This document shows positions 23,890-36,548 of a stretch of 64,000 bases of DNA, in pieces. The notes beneath the pieces were generated by a model, which was given only the letters and a program-made list of their open reading frames with translations, did not search any database and was not told the DNA's origin. Numbering within the stretch: position 1 is the first letter of the stretch; each line of letters starts with the position of its first letter. A program made the translations under genes and the position numbers. The DNA is from Sclerodactyla briareus (Eukaryota; Echinodermata; Holothuroidea; Dendrochirotida; Sclerodactylidae). Where the stretch lies: positions 87,479-151,478 of the forward strand of contig JAODTK010005675.1 in the NCBI GenBank assembly GCA_026419785.1, read 5' to 3'.

Positions 23890-24519
23890 CTGCAACATAA
23901 CCAATTGGTAATTGCTATTGGCAACTGGGACTGGTGCTCGTGGGGTGTGTTTGCAACCCTCACACCTTCTTTAAGGATTTTTTTTTTTTGTTATTGCGTC
24001 ATTTTTACCCTAATAATACCCGCTTTCCGCACAAATCTCTGCTTCCGGGCCGGAAGATATATACCTTGCAGCTGGGTATAGTTATTACGAGACCCTCCCT
24101 AATATTAACCCGATTCCCCAGCAGTCAACCAAACACTTCACACAACCGGAGTATATTCGGAGGAAATAAGTGCTTGCACCGGTCGTACAATAGCTAAAAT
24201 TCAAATGTGTTCTTCTTGCAACGAATTTATCGAACATGTCACAAGGTGCAATCTACCCAGGCCTTCAAAATCGCCAGGTGCGGCACACTTCAGTTGGTGG
24301 GGGGTGTGCTACCACTGGTTGAGACGTGGTTGACTGGTAACTTATTTAGAGGTCTAAAATACTGCTTTGATGTTCCTCTTGCCACGAACTTGGTAGATGT
24401 GTCATGTGATAATGTTCATGTGATAGTAAAAGAATACCGAACTATACGGTAGTTAACGGGGGTCGCTTTTCTTCACTCTCTCCTCTTGCGATTGCTGTGA
24501 GATGGCGCCCGAATCTGGG
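23890..24519. other. No recognised feature
   Basis: No gene or repeat partner is seen. The 80-100-codon frames here start in or near homopolymers. Confidence 0.5.
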
Positions 24520-24527
24520 GGTAGACC

Positions 24528-25773
24528 CCAGGGGCGTCGTTCAGTCTTGAAAAGTGGGGGGGGGGGACACATCGAATGCAAATGACCATCTAAGCGGAGC
24601 GCCACCATCGGTTGGCGCGAAGCGTACGCCGGAAATTTTAGATTTTCATACCCTCGAGATCGCCAGAAACGGCACTTGCCACGGCTCAATAGCAAACATC
24701 TACATGTGTGATTTTAGTAAAAGCCAGACAAAAAAGTTGTCATTGTGCATACTAAGATGATTTACCGAATATCACACAAGGGATTTTTTCATCAGCTTGT
24801 TCTACTCGGGCTTTGTTTGCTTGGATTCCAGGGGTCTACCGAACGGTCCCTGGTGAGAGCGAAGGGAAAAGCCAAGCTTACCGGCTATTCCAATTTGGGA
24901 GCATAAAATTTGTGTTCCTAATTCTACAAGACAGTCATTGAGAATACCCCGCGCGCAAAGCGCGCGAAAAATTTGTGCATGTTTCCCGGACATTTTATCG
25001 AAAAAGTCTGCAGAAAATTCTGCATTTTTATTTTTTTCCTTTCTCCTTCCACATTTTTCCACGAAATATTCGCCCACATCTCAGAAAAATGGGGGGGGGG
25101 GGAGTCTGCCCCCAAGGCTTCTGGAATTATTCGAGTGAACACAATTATTTTGAAGAATTACATCGCATATTTGGACGACGCCTGGAAGAAAAACGCTATT
25201 GCGCGCGAAACCTTAAAAATTTATGAACTTTTGGCTAGTCGATTTAAAAGTCGAGAACTCGGTATAAACATGGGTAATCCTTCGACTTCGGCGCTAGTCG
25301 GGTACAGATCTTCATCTGGGGTCCGCACCTGGAATCAGTGGACTCAAGACAATTTCCAACGCGATTATTGTTGGTAATACGAAAATTGAATCAGTTTGAG
25401 AGACCATCGAATAATGATTATCACTGTGAACCACCGCACACCCGCTGCGCGGTTGGTGGTCCAAAAATCTTATGGGCTTATCAATCTCGTCCTTGGCCTT
25501 GATTGTCTCCTCGTCGATAGTGTTACCTAGTGGGTAGGGGGCCAGCCTTTATAATTTCCGAAGTTATTGACCATGGAAGAGGATATCGTCTTGACAATGC
25601 TCAAATTGATTCCACTCGAATCAGCGTAACAACTGTGATACAAAATCGGGCAATTCCTATTATTTTTTATTACTGTCCGGAAAAGCGGGGGGGGGGGGAC
25701 AAACGATATAATATCCCCACACTTTTGAAAGTGAGGGGACATGTCCCCCCGTCCCCACCTGTTGACGCCCATG
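24528..25773 (+). mobile_element. hAT-like non-autonomous element with exact 8-bp target duplication
   Basis: The left end is CCAGGGGCGTCG (24,528). The right end read inward is CCATGGGCGTCA. The identical flanks ggtagacc lie at 24,520-24,527 and 25,774-25,781. From the left end inward come a G10 run, a GC palindrome (gcgccaccatcggttggcgc, about 24,600-24,619) about 70 bases in, the shared cgcgcgaaaaattt module, and a G-run/C-run inverted structure at 25,690-25,755. A partial copy is at 3,424-4,315. A 134-codon frame (24,973-25,377) spans the best-kept block, but the other copy carries stops in it and it matches no family I know. Confidence 0.85.
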
Positions 25774-26344
25774 GGTAGACCTATGTGAGCATTTCATACC
25801 TTCAAACCTTTGAGCACGGAATCATGAAAATGCTCTTGAAAAACAACAACGACATTCGACATCTTGCCAAAACATCGTGTGGGAAATAGTAATAGACGTA
25901 TTGCGCACTCGCCGCACACGTGGATCTCAGGGGGCTCATCGCTCTTATGATACTTTGCATATGGATTATATAAAGTACTCACCCTCTACTAAGATTGCTG
26001 GGAGTCCATCATAAAATGCTGATAATTATAATATCGTTAACTTTGGTGGAAAAGATTCCGTAAACCTCGCGTAACTCAAAAGAGATCTGCTTAGTCGTGC
26101 TTGTTGATACAAACTGATTGTAGTAGTTAGGAAAGGAAAATTTGAGAAATCAAGGTGTGTTTCTCTTATTACGTCATATTTATGGCCACTTCATAATGAA
26201 CGTCTGCGCGCCAATTAAACGCCATTTACAACTTGCGTATTATTGACGCAGTGTCAATCACCAACGCTAATGCTAAATGCGCGCCTAATGAGGAGGAAAA
26301 TCATTGCGCTTTCGTGAAATTAACGGACTTTTTTGTGCTGTCTT

Positions 26345-26490
26345 GAACCTGAACTCGAGCGAGTCACGGTCGAACAGCCGAGTCCCCGAGTTCGAGTCAT
26401 CGAAGCTCGATTCCGAGTTCAAGACCGAGTCCTCCAAATTCGGTCCGAGATCGGTATCGAGACCAAGACCAGACTCGAGTCCCCCAACAC
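26345..26490 (+). repeat. Degenerate GAGTC/CGAG-rich low-complexity repeat
   Basis: The pentamer-like words cgagt, gagtc and tcgag recur densely with imperfect spacing. A shorter patch of the same kind is at 63,318-63,395. The acidic/serine-rich frames through it are by-products of the repeat. Confidence 0.7.
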
Positions 26491-28031
26491 TGCAACCAGG
26501 GACAAAGTTAGAGGAGGGAGGGGGTGAGGGTGGTTGCCAAACCATTCAAACTGAAGCCGTCTTGATTATGCCCAAAATATTTGTTTCACTTCCGCGGAAC
26601 TGTTCTACTGTCTCTGTTACAACCACCCCTGCTGCCACGAAAATATTTCCAGTTTGCGATTGTTGTGACATGATTGCTCAATGTTCAGAAATCCATGTAG
26701 ACCTATCCCCCTTCCCCTTCCTATGATACCAGGGGGAGGAACATGTCCCCATAATCCTTTTATCATAAAATAGTATAAGTCAACCAAAATCTTAAACAAG
26801 TCCTCCTCAGGAAATATTCAAGATATTAAGTCATCATCGAAACAGGGGAAACAGTGTGAAACTAAGGTTACTAATTCGCTGTTAATATTTGAAAGATGGA
26901 TTTGAGTCTGCTTAGCGTCCAGCGAAAAAAGCGACGGCGAATTTTGCATGACGTCACAACCTAATTTATCGTAAGGGGGCTCATATTAAATTTAAAGCGA
27001 TGCTTTTCTACCTTTATTCAGTTATCTTTATATCAATTTTATTTGGACGGAAAAAATGAGTGAAAAAATACCATTGGTTCAATTTATCTAAATGCGGGTG
27101 CAGTATTTATTGTTTACAAGATTTATTCTTAATTGACGACATCCCTCTTTAAGTCAGGACATTAGTAGGACCCTTTCATCAGACCAAGGTTGTTAACGCT
27201 AGTTTGTGGTAGGTCCACTTTTTCCCCCCCGATACCCTGGGTTCATAGGTGATGACGCAATCGCCATCCGAACACGCATGTGAATCTTTCCGAGGTCATC
27301 TGTTGATTAACGCAGCTCTGTCTACATGGGATAACGGCAGTGCGTGATCTGATGACCTGATTGTCATCACAGAGGCAGAGTGGCGTACACGGGGGGGGGG
27401 GGGGTGGGGGTTTTTGGTGGTCAGGAATCCCCATACCAACGTGATCAAGAAACTTTTTTTAACACAAATCTGATTGTTTTTTTGCAGGTCTTGCAGGAAG
27501 GAGTTTGTAGATGTTATTTAGAAAGATATTGCAGCAGCATGTGTCTAGGGGCCCATAAATTGTACTTATTACAAATAGGGAGGGTTGAGGCCATTTATTG
27601 TGCGCACTTACCTGTGTTCCCGACATCCACCCCCCCCCCCCCCCCCCACCCTCCAGGACAATCTCTCGTACGCGCCTGCACAGATGACCTGTTAAACAGG
27701 CCATGTCGAAGATGGATAAACGTACGTTCAGCCTCGTGCTTAGTCTTGTGACTGCATATCGCCCAATCTTAGTACAATTTCTAGTGCCCAACATTACCGC
27801 GATTAGCGGAAAATTATAAGGAGAAGAAATCTTCTTTAGCACAGAATTTGGAACATGACAAGACACCGACTAACGGAATGACATACTGATGGAATAGAAA
27901 ACCAGATTGACTGGGGAACTGCTTGATCCCCATTAAACGAATTTCATGCGCTTCATATAATTCGGCAAGGAATCCCAAGCAGAGTAGCGTTTCGTTTTTC
28001 AAGATGGTAATTTTCCAGTGAAAAATAGAAT

Positions 28032-28059
28032 TATTTTTTTTTTTTTTTTTTTTTTTTTC
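28032..28059. repeat. Poly-T tract
   Basis: About 28 T residues follow attattt. It could be the complement of a retroposed poly-A tail on the minus strand, but no body is recognised. Confidence 0.85.
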
Positions 28060-31009
28060 AGGTCAACAGAGTTGAAAAAAAGTGGGAAATTCCAAAATGT
28101 CCAAAAATGATTGATTGATGGAGTTAGAAATTATTTGTAAGCTTTCTCATCAAGAGTACAGAAATATTAGTTCGTCAAGCGGTGTTATTGATCTGTTTGA
28201 AAAAATGGGAAACTTTTCGATCAATGTCATATGATGCGTTAGGAGCTAGTCATATCATATACAGGTCATATCCAATGAATTGACCTGACCATCATGCCTT
28301 TGTGATTTTTCTCCTAAATGTGCCCTAAACATTAGATATCCAAGTGTCAGGTGCAACGCGGGAAAGGGCAATTGATTCAGTGCACTAGCTAAGGATAGTC
28401 ACCCACTGTTTGTTTTATGAATATTTTTTTCCATCATCAGGAGCGAAGGGAGAAAGGGAGAATATAATGATTAATGACTCGATCTGTCTCAGTTTTCAGC
28501 AGTGATGGTAATTGCCAATCCAGTCACTGGTTTCAAATGCAGGTGAAGTCCACCCCACGATCTACAAATGGATTTGTTGCGGGGCCGGAGATTTACCAAG
28601 TAATAAAAACCAATAATTGGACCTTAGTCACGTGGGCTGGGACCACACCAATCGGTCTCTAGCTCCGATCCCCTCCCTCTCCTTCTGGGCGCACTGGTCT
28701 TTCCAAGCTAATTGGTTTTTTTTCCATATCTTCTTGAGTATGTGAAAGAGGATATGTCCAAATTGGGAGGAGGTAAACTGTCCGCCGAATTCCCGACACT
28801 TGTCAGCGGAGTAGTCTTGGGTTAAGTTGATACAATAATGGATCCCGTAGCTTTATCCGGCACGCACAGCCTTCATTTCTTTCTGCAGTGCGCCACCAAT
28901 CTGTAGTCCGTTTCTGTTTTCCACGTCGTGTCCAAATGTAATTTCGCTTCCAATATTGGAAGCAGCCAACTACACCACTGATAGAGAATCCCCACTTGAA
29001 TAATCAGGTTTTCGATGAATGGTTAGACAAAACAGCGTGTTACAATAAATAAGCGACATCGAGGATCAACCGTTTAGCAGTTTTTGGACAATTTCAACAG
29101 GCTGTGAAAATAATCTTTTAGAAAAAAAACTTCAAAAATTTGAAAAAACGTTGTGATTCTATATATAGAAGAAAACTAATGGTGGCGCCGTGCACAGAAA
29201 TAGAAATGTATATGCCGGATGAAAAGGCAGCAGGAAAATCGGGGAATAATCGTCGAGGACTACGGGGAAGAGCTGTAAAGGTAGGTAAATGTGGGCAATG
29301 GAACGGGAGCAGGACTCCAGCAGCGATTCTGCATTACCGCAGTGGGATTGTGAAACGTTTGCTGCAGAATGATCTGGCCAGGGACGTAGCTACAGAGGGG
29401 TGGGGTGGGGGGGGGGGGGGGTTAGGGGTGTCACACCCAAATTTGTCCAATAGCATATAGGTGGAATTCATGCGACAGTCTGAGTTTTAAGGGTGTCCGG
29501 CTAACTACTTGAATGACATTAAAGTCCCATATTAGGACTTTCTCAACTAAGACAAACACGGTTACTATTCAAATTGCCACAATTCGGTAACATGATGAAA
29601 AAGATCAATTTGGCCGGTTCGTTTTGGCAATCTAATTTCTACCAACAAATTGGGTTGACACTTATAATTCATAGTGCCAACTTTGAATTATTATTGGAAA
29701 TTGTCCGGGGTTAGTGATACATTCGGTCCAAATTGGAATCCAGTTTTCAGAAGGTATTCTGAAATTTACCCTAACCAAGAAAATGACTACTGCGTAAAAA
29801 AAAATGTTCCTTTTTCCTTGGCGGAAACTCCAACTTAAAGATGAACGGGAATTTTTTGAGTTTTGAAAACATTTGAAAAGAGTTGCATTGCGTAGCGACG
29901 GCGCTGCGCTGCTAGTAACGTTGGAATTGACTAGTACCAATATTTAGTTGGAAAAAGTTCAGGTAAATTACAAATTAATGTACTAGGTTTCAAATCATCA
30001 GAATAAACAGGTTTTTCTTGAGATATTTCAAACTAAATTGTAACTGAAAAAATGGATCTTTTCAATGTGGGGTCACTTTGGAGGTAGTCAGATTTCTACA
30101 AATATGTTCCGTTGGGGGACAGATAAATCAACATGCCCCATTTCCTGGCAAATTTGGAGGATGCTTTTTTAAAAATTTTAAAAAATGCAGAGGGACCCGT
30201 TCAAAGTTCATGAACAAAATTTTCTAATCAAAATTGACCCAATCTTGATAGTCGAAATTGGCGGATATAAAATGCAAAATACGGTTGCGTGCTTTGGTTT
30301 TTTCTTCTGTGATACACAATAAAATTTTCTGGTGTCGGGAGGCTATTCTTTGCTCTCACTCAAGTATCCGGAAGGCCCATGAGGTCGACTGGATTCACCA
30401 GTGTAATGCAGGAAGAGCCATAGCCGAACACTAAAATTATGGACTCGCTTGAATTGACTTGATTACGGCACTTAAGCAAAGGTTTTTGCGTTTTAGTGGA
30501 TGGGATACGTTTGAAATTGGCAGGATGATTTTAGTGAGAATGGAAAAACCAGGCTCCATTTGTGAGAACAGGAAAATCTAGTGTAAAACATTTCCCAACA
30601 TGTATGACAGTTTTTCGCAGGCTCAGGGGCGCCAAACGTTGCTCGTGGGCGTCAAACGGAGCCCGGCTTCCAGCCAAAATACCTGTGGGTTGTGGGGTTG
30701 ATGGAGGTAACAGTACGCTGGATCTCAATAACATTTCTCAGGAGTCTATACCATTCAAGAGACATTGGATTACCAACAAGGCAATCAATTATGTTAATAA
30801 TTGAGAATTAACATCTAAGCAATCACATCAGAACAATTATACTACTTCAAAAGTATTTTATCAAATTATCATCTTCATTTTGTGAAAAGCATGACAAGTA
30901 GAGTCATCTATATATTTCATGAGTAATAAGTAAAACCCACAGTAGCCCGGCACTAAAAACACCCTCCGAGAGGCTGTTCACCCTTACAGGGACATCAAAC
31001 TGGAGCTAG

Positions 31010-31620
31010 GAAGTGTTCTAGTTCGTCGGAGTAATTGACTCATTGATTTGTTGCAAACAAGATGAAATTGGTGTCACAGAGATTGACCCCAAAGATCATC
31101 AGTTATTAGGTCAAAGGAGTCGAAAGGTAAATGAGGCAAACGTAGGTACATACGATGTTGTTGCAAAGACAAACAAAAATTCTCCAGTACCCCTAAAAAG
31201 TTCGTTGTGAGATATATGAAAACTTCCATTTTCAGTGATACAGAGCTAGAGAGTATCAACCCTTTCACGCCCGACATGACTGAAAATAGCGGGTGTAGAA
31301 GGTATTTAGTACTCCAGTCTTGACTACTAGTTGGTGGCACACGACACGTTTGTCGTCACAAAATGGCCAAGGTTCAATGGCATTAGGTCAGATGAGGACA
31401 AAGCTCAATAGAGGTCAAAGTAGCACATCGGATGTAATTTGCACGACGACAATATTCTTCATGACACCAACCCCTGAAATGTTTCGTTGCGCAGATATGA
31501 AAATAGGAAAATAGAAAATACTCTTCAGATACCTTGATGGCTTGTCCTGACACAGCCCAAAATGAGTTCGTCCTCTTCACAAGTGAACCCACACAGTTAA
31601 TATCTGTTCCGTTTTCCACT
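31010..31620 (+). repeat. Two tandem copies of a dispersed repeat (also at 47,630-47,860)
   Basis: The first copy carries aagtgttctagttcgtcgg, then a ggtcaaagg..gtcgaaaggt block and an aaattctccagtacc block. The second (31,320-31,510) carries cacgacacg..gtcgtcacaaa, a gaggtcaaagtagc block and cctgaaatgtttcgttgc. At 47,630-47,860 all these blocks stand in one unit. The AGGTCA-type words suggest a distant relation to the 300-bp arrays. Non-coding. Confidence 0.65.
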
Positions 31621-31790
31621 GGTTATCGTGCGGAAACGCTTTTTAAAGATGTTACCCTCCGACCTGGCACACGACCCTTCAATTAATTGATACCAACAAC
31701 AATAGAGGGCTTCCCCTCTTACCCACTTCCCTATCAACAATGAACCTGCTTGCGTCTTCAGATATCGCGTGGAAACCATTCGGTCCAAGA

Positions 31791-31876
31791 GTCACACACA
31801 CCGCACACACACACACACACCTACACACACAAAAACAAACACCCACACACATAACAAACACACACACACACCCACA
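31791..31876. repeat. (CA)n microsatellite, interrupted
   Basis: About 85 bases of CA dinucleotides with occasional interruptions (cct, aaaa, ccc). Similar CA/GT tracts sit at the head of the 300-bp repeat arrays at 37,466-37,580 and 60,950, so this may mark a decayed array head. Confidence 0.9.
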
Positions 31877-33250
31877 CAAGGAATAAAAATGGGGACTAAT
31901 CATGAATAAGATGCGGTTCCATTGCCTACTGCTTGTAAAAATTTATCTGCTCCACGCCCAGTCCGTGCTGCGTGATCTAAAAACGTCTACATTGAATGAG
32001 ATCATCAAACCCTACTTAACCCAAAAACATCTGGAATGTCTCCCGGTTGCGATATGCATGAGTTCATTGGAATAAGGTGTTACCAGTTTTGGAATTGAGC
32101 CAATTTTGGAATTTGGGAAGTATAGCAAATCGTCAGAGCATATAGATGTCCCCGGCCAATAAAGTAAATTTCAATTACCCTGCAATCATACCGAACCACC
32201 ATCCCCTGCCGATTTCTTGGTTAAACCGCTGCACATGTAAGAAAATGGGTTTGCGCGAGTCTGTAGGCGGAATTTTTTTCCTTCCAAACCGGAGACCTAA
32301 CGGCAAACAAGACTCCAGGATAGGGAGGTGAGAGATTGCGCTCCCAGGAAATTAAATTTTTGCCAGGATATCAGCGCCGAACAGCGCGGGGGCTTACCTT
32401 ATTGTTACACATGAAAGGCATGTACTTTTGCAACCGGAATGCTCCCCTTTGCTTACCGCACTGGTTGCCAAATTCAAACATATACGGTATATACAGAATA
32501 CCTGTTTACCTGCAGCTATCGCGTGTATACCGTAGGGCGCTTCAGGCGCTGGAATCCTTGTCACCCTCGTTTTACCGTGGACCTGTTCTTCATGCACAGC
32601 CTTTTGGGATTCAGCAAAGGTCAGCCGATCCTATCCTTGATGTTGTCTTTCCAATCTCTCTTCCTGCTCCACGTCTGCGGGATTATATCCTTTCAAAATA
32701 CTGATGAATCCATTTTGGGTACTGAAGGAAACGATTCAGTAAAATGCCTCAATCATACGCGATGTCACGAAAGGGTAAGGACTTTTTGTAGGATTCAGCT
32801 GATTTACCGCCTCGTGACTCACAGATGAAATTTTGCACGTATTATATGATTATTGTGACGTACAGGGAACGTCGCAAACGTGACTTTAGATCGGGAATCC
32901 CAGATGTCACCTGACAGCCCCACATCCACCCACCGCTACCAAACACTCCGGCCTGTTCCGGGCAAGCGGCCAGGCATGCGCTGCCAATCCCCGAACTCCT
33001 CGAGGAAAACAACGGAAGCGTGCCAACTGGGGGCGGTTTCCAAAGTAATAGATTTAATGTTTCCTATTGCTTCTGAGGGTTCGGAAAGGCAAAAGTAAAG
33101 GCTCATGAGTGAAACCTGGCCATATTGTTCGGAGATGCGCACCGGCGATTAACTCGCTTACGCAATGGCTGGAACAGGCAGGAACGATTACGAACTAATA
33201 GAATAATTCCAGGCAGGACCCAGAGGCTTAGTGATTCTTTGACTGCCTTT
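31877..33250. other. No recognised gene
   Basis: Frames of 122 and 129 codons overlap on the plus strand (32,336-32,704 and 32,439-32,828) in different phases. Neither shows a domain or a start context I can defend. Confidence 0.45.
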
Positions 33251-33259
33251 ATGACCTTC

Positions 33260-34105
33260 AATAAAGGTTTGTAAACCTCAGATTACCTTGGACCTGGCCT
33301 CCAAGAAAATGGTGAATTACAGACTGATAATATCTGTGGAGTACTTATAGATACTTTACAGAAGGACTTAGCATATATCGACTTCTTTGAACTCTCCTGA
33401 GGCCAGATGACCGCTACTGGACCCTGGGACATTACTCTTAGGATGCACCCATATACCAAGCATGAGTATGATGTTACCAAGGCCTAAATTGGGACAGGTA
33501 TGTGAAATCAACAGTTCACCATTTCCGATCCCTCTCCCAAAAAAAATGACTCCCAGTCTACTACACCAACATTAATGGGGGTTATTGTAATCCCATAAGG
33601 AAGCTGCAGATCAATTCAACCGGATCAGACCAGGCATTCGGTGGGACTATCGTGAGTGTTAAAAAGATTTTCAGACTTTGACACTATATGACATTAGATG
33701 ACTATGACCTGACTCCAAAACAATAGGGATTCAGCATTCATTATGGGGAACCCACATACCAAGTATGAGCTTCATCCATCTAGGTGGGGTGGGGTTTATG
33801 AATCTTACAAAGTAAAGGAGAACAATAGGGTGTGCCTTGTACTCTATAAGAAAGCTACATACCAATGTCTCAGCTTGATTGGACCAAGAATCTGGACTTA
33901 TCTGTCTACAAGATGTTTAGACCTTCAAACCTCTACTAATAATATAATAATGATGATAATAATAATAATAATAATAATTAATAATAATAATAAAGAGGTG
34001 TTTATAATAAAGAGGTCTATGGACCTAAGATGACCTGTGACCTGACCCCAACAATAGGGATCGTCTGTATCATGATAAGGGAACCCGATTATAGAAGTAT
34101 GAGCT
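33260..34105 (-). repeat. Minus-oriented array of the AGGTCA-rich 300-bp repeat (left part)
   Basis: The blocks gaacccacataccaag(t/c)atgagc, cttcatccatc and gacct(c)tgacctg, with an aacaataggg block, are the complement of the units at 61.0-63.3 kb. The array carries an (AAT)n tract (33,936-33,993). It stops at 34,105 where a hAT-like element is inserted and resumes at 35,769. Confidence 0.75.
33936..33993. repeat. (AAT)n microsatellite
   Basis: Interrupted AAT/ATA triplets over about 58 bases, inside the minus-oriented 300-bp array. Confidence 0.9.
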
Positions 34106-35768
34106 CAAGGGCGCGATAATGGGGGTGGGGGAAGGGTGGACGGCCGTCCCCCCCCCAATATTTGGGTTGGGGGACCCGCAATTGGAATTTGTCCCCCCCC
34201 CCCAAATGAGCCACTGCGTATTTTGCTTGACACGGTATCCGCCATATCCATCAGCAAACATGTTTGAAACAAATGATGATGGACCTAAATGATCAAGTTG
34301 TGTGCATTCCGCTGCTCCATTTTCGAAATTTTTGCGCGCTGCGCGTGGGTATTTCATGTGTCGGTATATAGTGGTCAGACATACGATGTGCCGTCTGCAG
34401 CCATATGCTGTTCCTTAACATTATCAATGAAATTCCATGAAGAATGGTTCTCCTCCAATCCTACGTTTACATGAGACTGGCTCCACCAGCTTGGTGTGTC
34501 GCTCCTTCATTGGACTTGTCAGACAAATCGCAATCTTGAGGTTAAGGGGTTTGATACTACGGGGGTAGGTCCACACACCTGGCTGGAATTCTGTGGATTT
34601 TTTATTTATTTATGGTGCGACCACTTGTTTGAGTAGAAGTTGATGCACATCTGTGCACCTACTATCACTATGAGGCACGCGGTTGCGTCATCGAAAATGC
34701 AACCGGAAAGCCACAATCGCGTCGTCGTAAAGACATGATTCAGTTAGAAAGGGGCCCCCCCCGTCCAAAAGTGCAGTCCTAATATTGCCTGAATGTTTGA
34801 TGGAATGCCCAAAAGTGTAAACTTGTTGTCTTTGGCGAGGAAGCATGTTGGGCGACGGGGCTAATTAAGTCTACCTCCTGGCGGTACCTGTAAGGTTGTT
34901 TTGGCAAAAAATGGTCTATCTGCAAATTTAAAAAGCTCAAATTTAAAATAGTGTATTCGGCAATCAATTTATAGGTGCGACCTTTTGGAAGTTGGTTGCG
35001 TACCGGTGCACATACTAAGGGGCAGGCACACGGTGCAGGTGGAAACCCCCTAAAATAGCCATCGAAGATTCGGGCCAGGAACGCCACAATTTCGTGCAAA
35101 GACATGATTAAAATTGTTTGGTGAAGACAGTTTATTCCAAAGATTGCCTGTCTTTTAGATGGATGTCCAAAAGTATAAAATTTGCTCGCGCGAGCGATTC
35201 GCGCGCAGTTGCAGTTTTCTCCTTAGTGTTATCTCTCTGGCCACAAGTCGGGCTCCAGTAGATGTGTCCCTCCCATGCCCTGTGGTCCGCCAAGAAGATA
35301 AAAAACGGGGGCCGTAAGCTTTGAGTAAAACTCAGCCTGCTCTATCGTATTGATAGGTCCGGAAGTGGTTCAGTGCAATGTCGATCGTTGGTCAAAATTG
35401 GATCCTGCGAAATCTCGCGCTGCGCGCGAAAGTATATAGTGGTGGCATTGCCCATTTCGATGGATTCTTCAGGAACTGAAACTTCAATTGATCGTATTTC
35501 AGAATGTACAGCACCAACAACACCAAAACCTGAAATTGATCCCTAAGGCGATAAGTTTTTGGAGAACCTTTCCTGAAAAAAATTGTCTCCTGTTAGGATG
35601 CTGCGGATGCCCCATAAGGCTGGGAAGTGCCGTTTCCTGCAAATCTAGGGAACGGTCTGTTCAACGGAACATTCTTGTACGCTACGCGCCAACCTGTGGG
35701 TGGCGCTCGGCTTAGATGCTATCATCCGTCGCCCCCCCCAACCGCCAAAAACAAATTCGCCGCCCTTG
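34106..35768 (+). mobile_element. hAT-like non-autonomous element, second copy of the 22,477-23,881 family, nested in the 300-bp array
   Basis: The left end is CAAGGGCGCGATAATGG (34,106). The right end read inward is CAAGGGCGGCGAATTTG (35,768). The left flank tatgagct (34,098-34,105) and right flank tcgagct (35,769-35,775) are the same array sequence with one base lost and one changed, so this is a decayed 8-bp duplication. Removing the element restores the array block atgagcttcat. The internal unit is duplicated (34,612-34,820 and 34,973-35,175, step about 360). A GC palindrome lies 55-90 bases from the right end (about 35,679-35,700). No transposase frame. Confidence 0.85.
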
Positions 35769-36450
35769 TCGAGCTTCATTCTCCAGGTGGGGTTGAGCTA
35801 TGCTCTTCACAAGCTTAAATTGCCCCAAAATATCAATTTTTCACAAGTTCCATTTCTGACCCCAAAAAGGACCGCTGGTCTGCACACCCATAACAATAGG
35901 TGCAATTGTATTCCCATAGGAAGAAAGCTACACACCCAAATTTGCAGCTCGATTGGACTCTAAGGGGGCCCAAAAAAAATTCTGGTATGAACTGACCCCC
36001 AAAACACTAGGGTGCATTGTACTTAGTTATGAGGAACCCACATACCAAGAATGAGGCTTAATCAAGCAAGGTGGGTCAAGGCTGCTCTTTACAAGCTAAA
36101 ATTGCCGAATCTATTTTCCAATTTTCCCCAACTGACACTGGAGTGCTTGTACTCCCCATAAGGACGTACGCACCAAATTTCAATCGATTAGCCAATCATT
36201 TTTGGACTATCATCTCACAAGATTTTCCGACTTTGACCTCTAATGACTCAGAGGACCTTGGACCGGACCCAAAAACAATAGGAATCATGTACTCCTTATG
36301 GGGGGAACCCATACAAAGGATGAGCTTCATCCATTCTCGTGGTGTCGAGTAAGCTTTCAAAGCCAGGAAGGAGTCATGCAACACACATACACACACAAAT
36401 CCACAACACTGGCATGACTGCATGGGATTCCCTGATTTCAGTCTAGGAAT
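35769..36450 (-). repeat. Minus-oriented array of the AGGTCA-rich 300-bp repeat (right part, array head)
   Basis: The units continue with aggtggggt, acaataggtgcaattgt, gaacccacataccaag and gacctctaatgactc blocks. The array ends at a CA-containing stretch and the block catgactgcatgggattccc (about 36,412-36,433). The complement of that block (ggaatccatgcagtcatg) heads the plus-oriented arrays at about 37,443 and 60,925, so 36,430-36,450 is the head of this array. Confidence 0.75.
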
Positions 36451-36548
36451 CAACAATAATGGTGGAAGGCAACTCGTGTCGTCAGTATAAGGATTGATCG
36501 TTGTTCAAGGAGAAGCGTTGAAATGTGATTTCGATTACTTACCCTAAT

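Larger units (their letters stand above)
25782..30950. other. About 5 kb without a recognised gene
   Basis: Visible structure is limited to: a GAGTC/CGAGT-rich low-complexity stretch at 26,345-26,490; G- and C-runs near 27,390-27,405 and 27,629-27,648; a T28 run at 28,032-28,059; and a possible hAT-like terminus CAGGGACGTAGC at about 29,386 followed by G-runs. No partner ends, RNA genes or protein motifs were found. The 135- and 140-codon frames (27,459-27,866 minus; 26,304-26,726 plus) cross these homopolymers or the low-complexity stretch and are not accepted as genes. Confidence 0.5.

Noticed and set aside
27380..27866. Overlapping 123- and 135-codon frames
   Set aside because: Both cross G- and C-homopolymers, overlap each other on opposite strands and show no motif.
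29386..29422. Left end of another hAT-like element (CAGGGACGTAGC then G-run)
   Set aside because: No inverted partner end or target duplication was found downstream, so only the end-like motif is noted.
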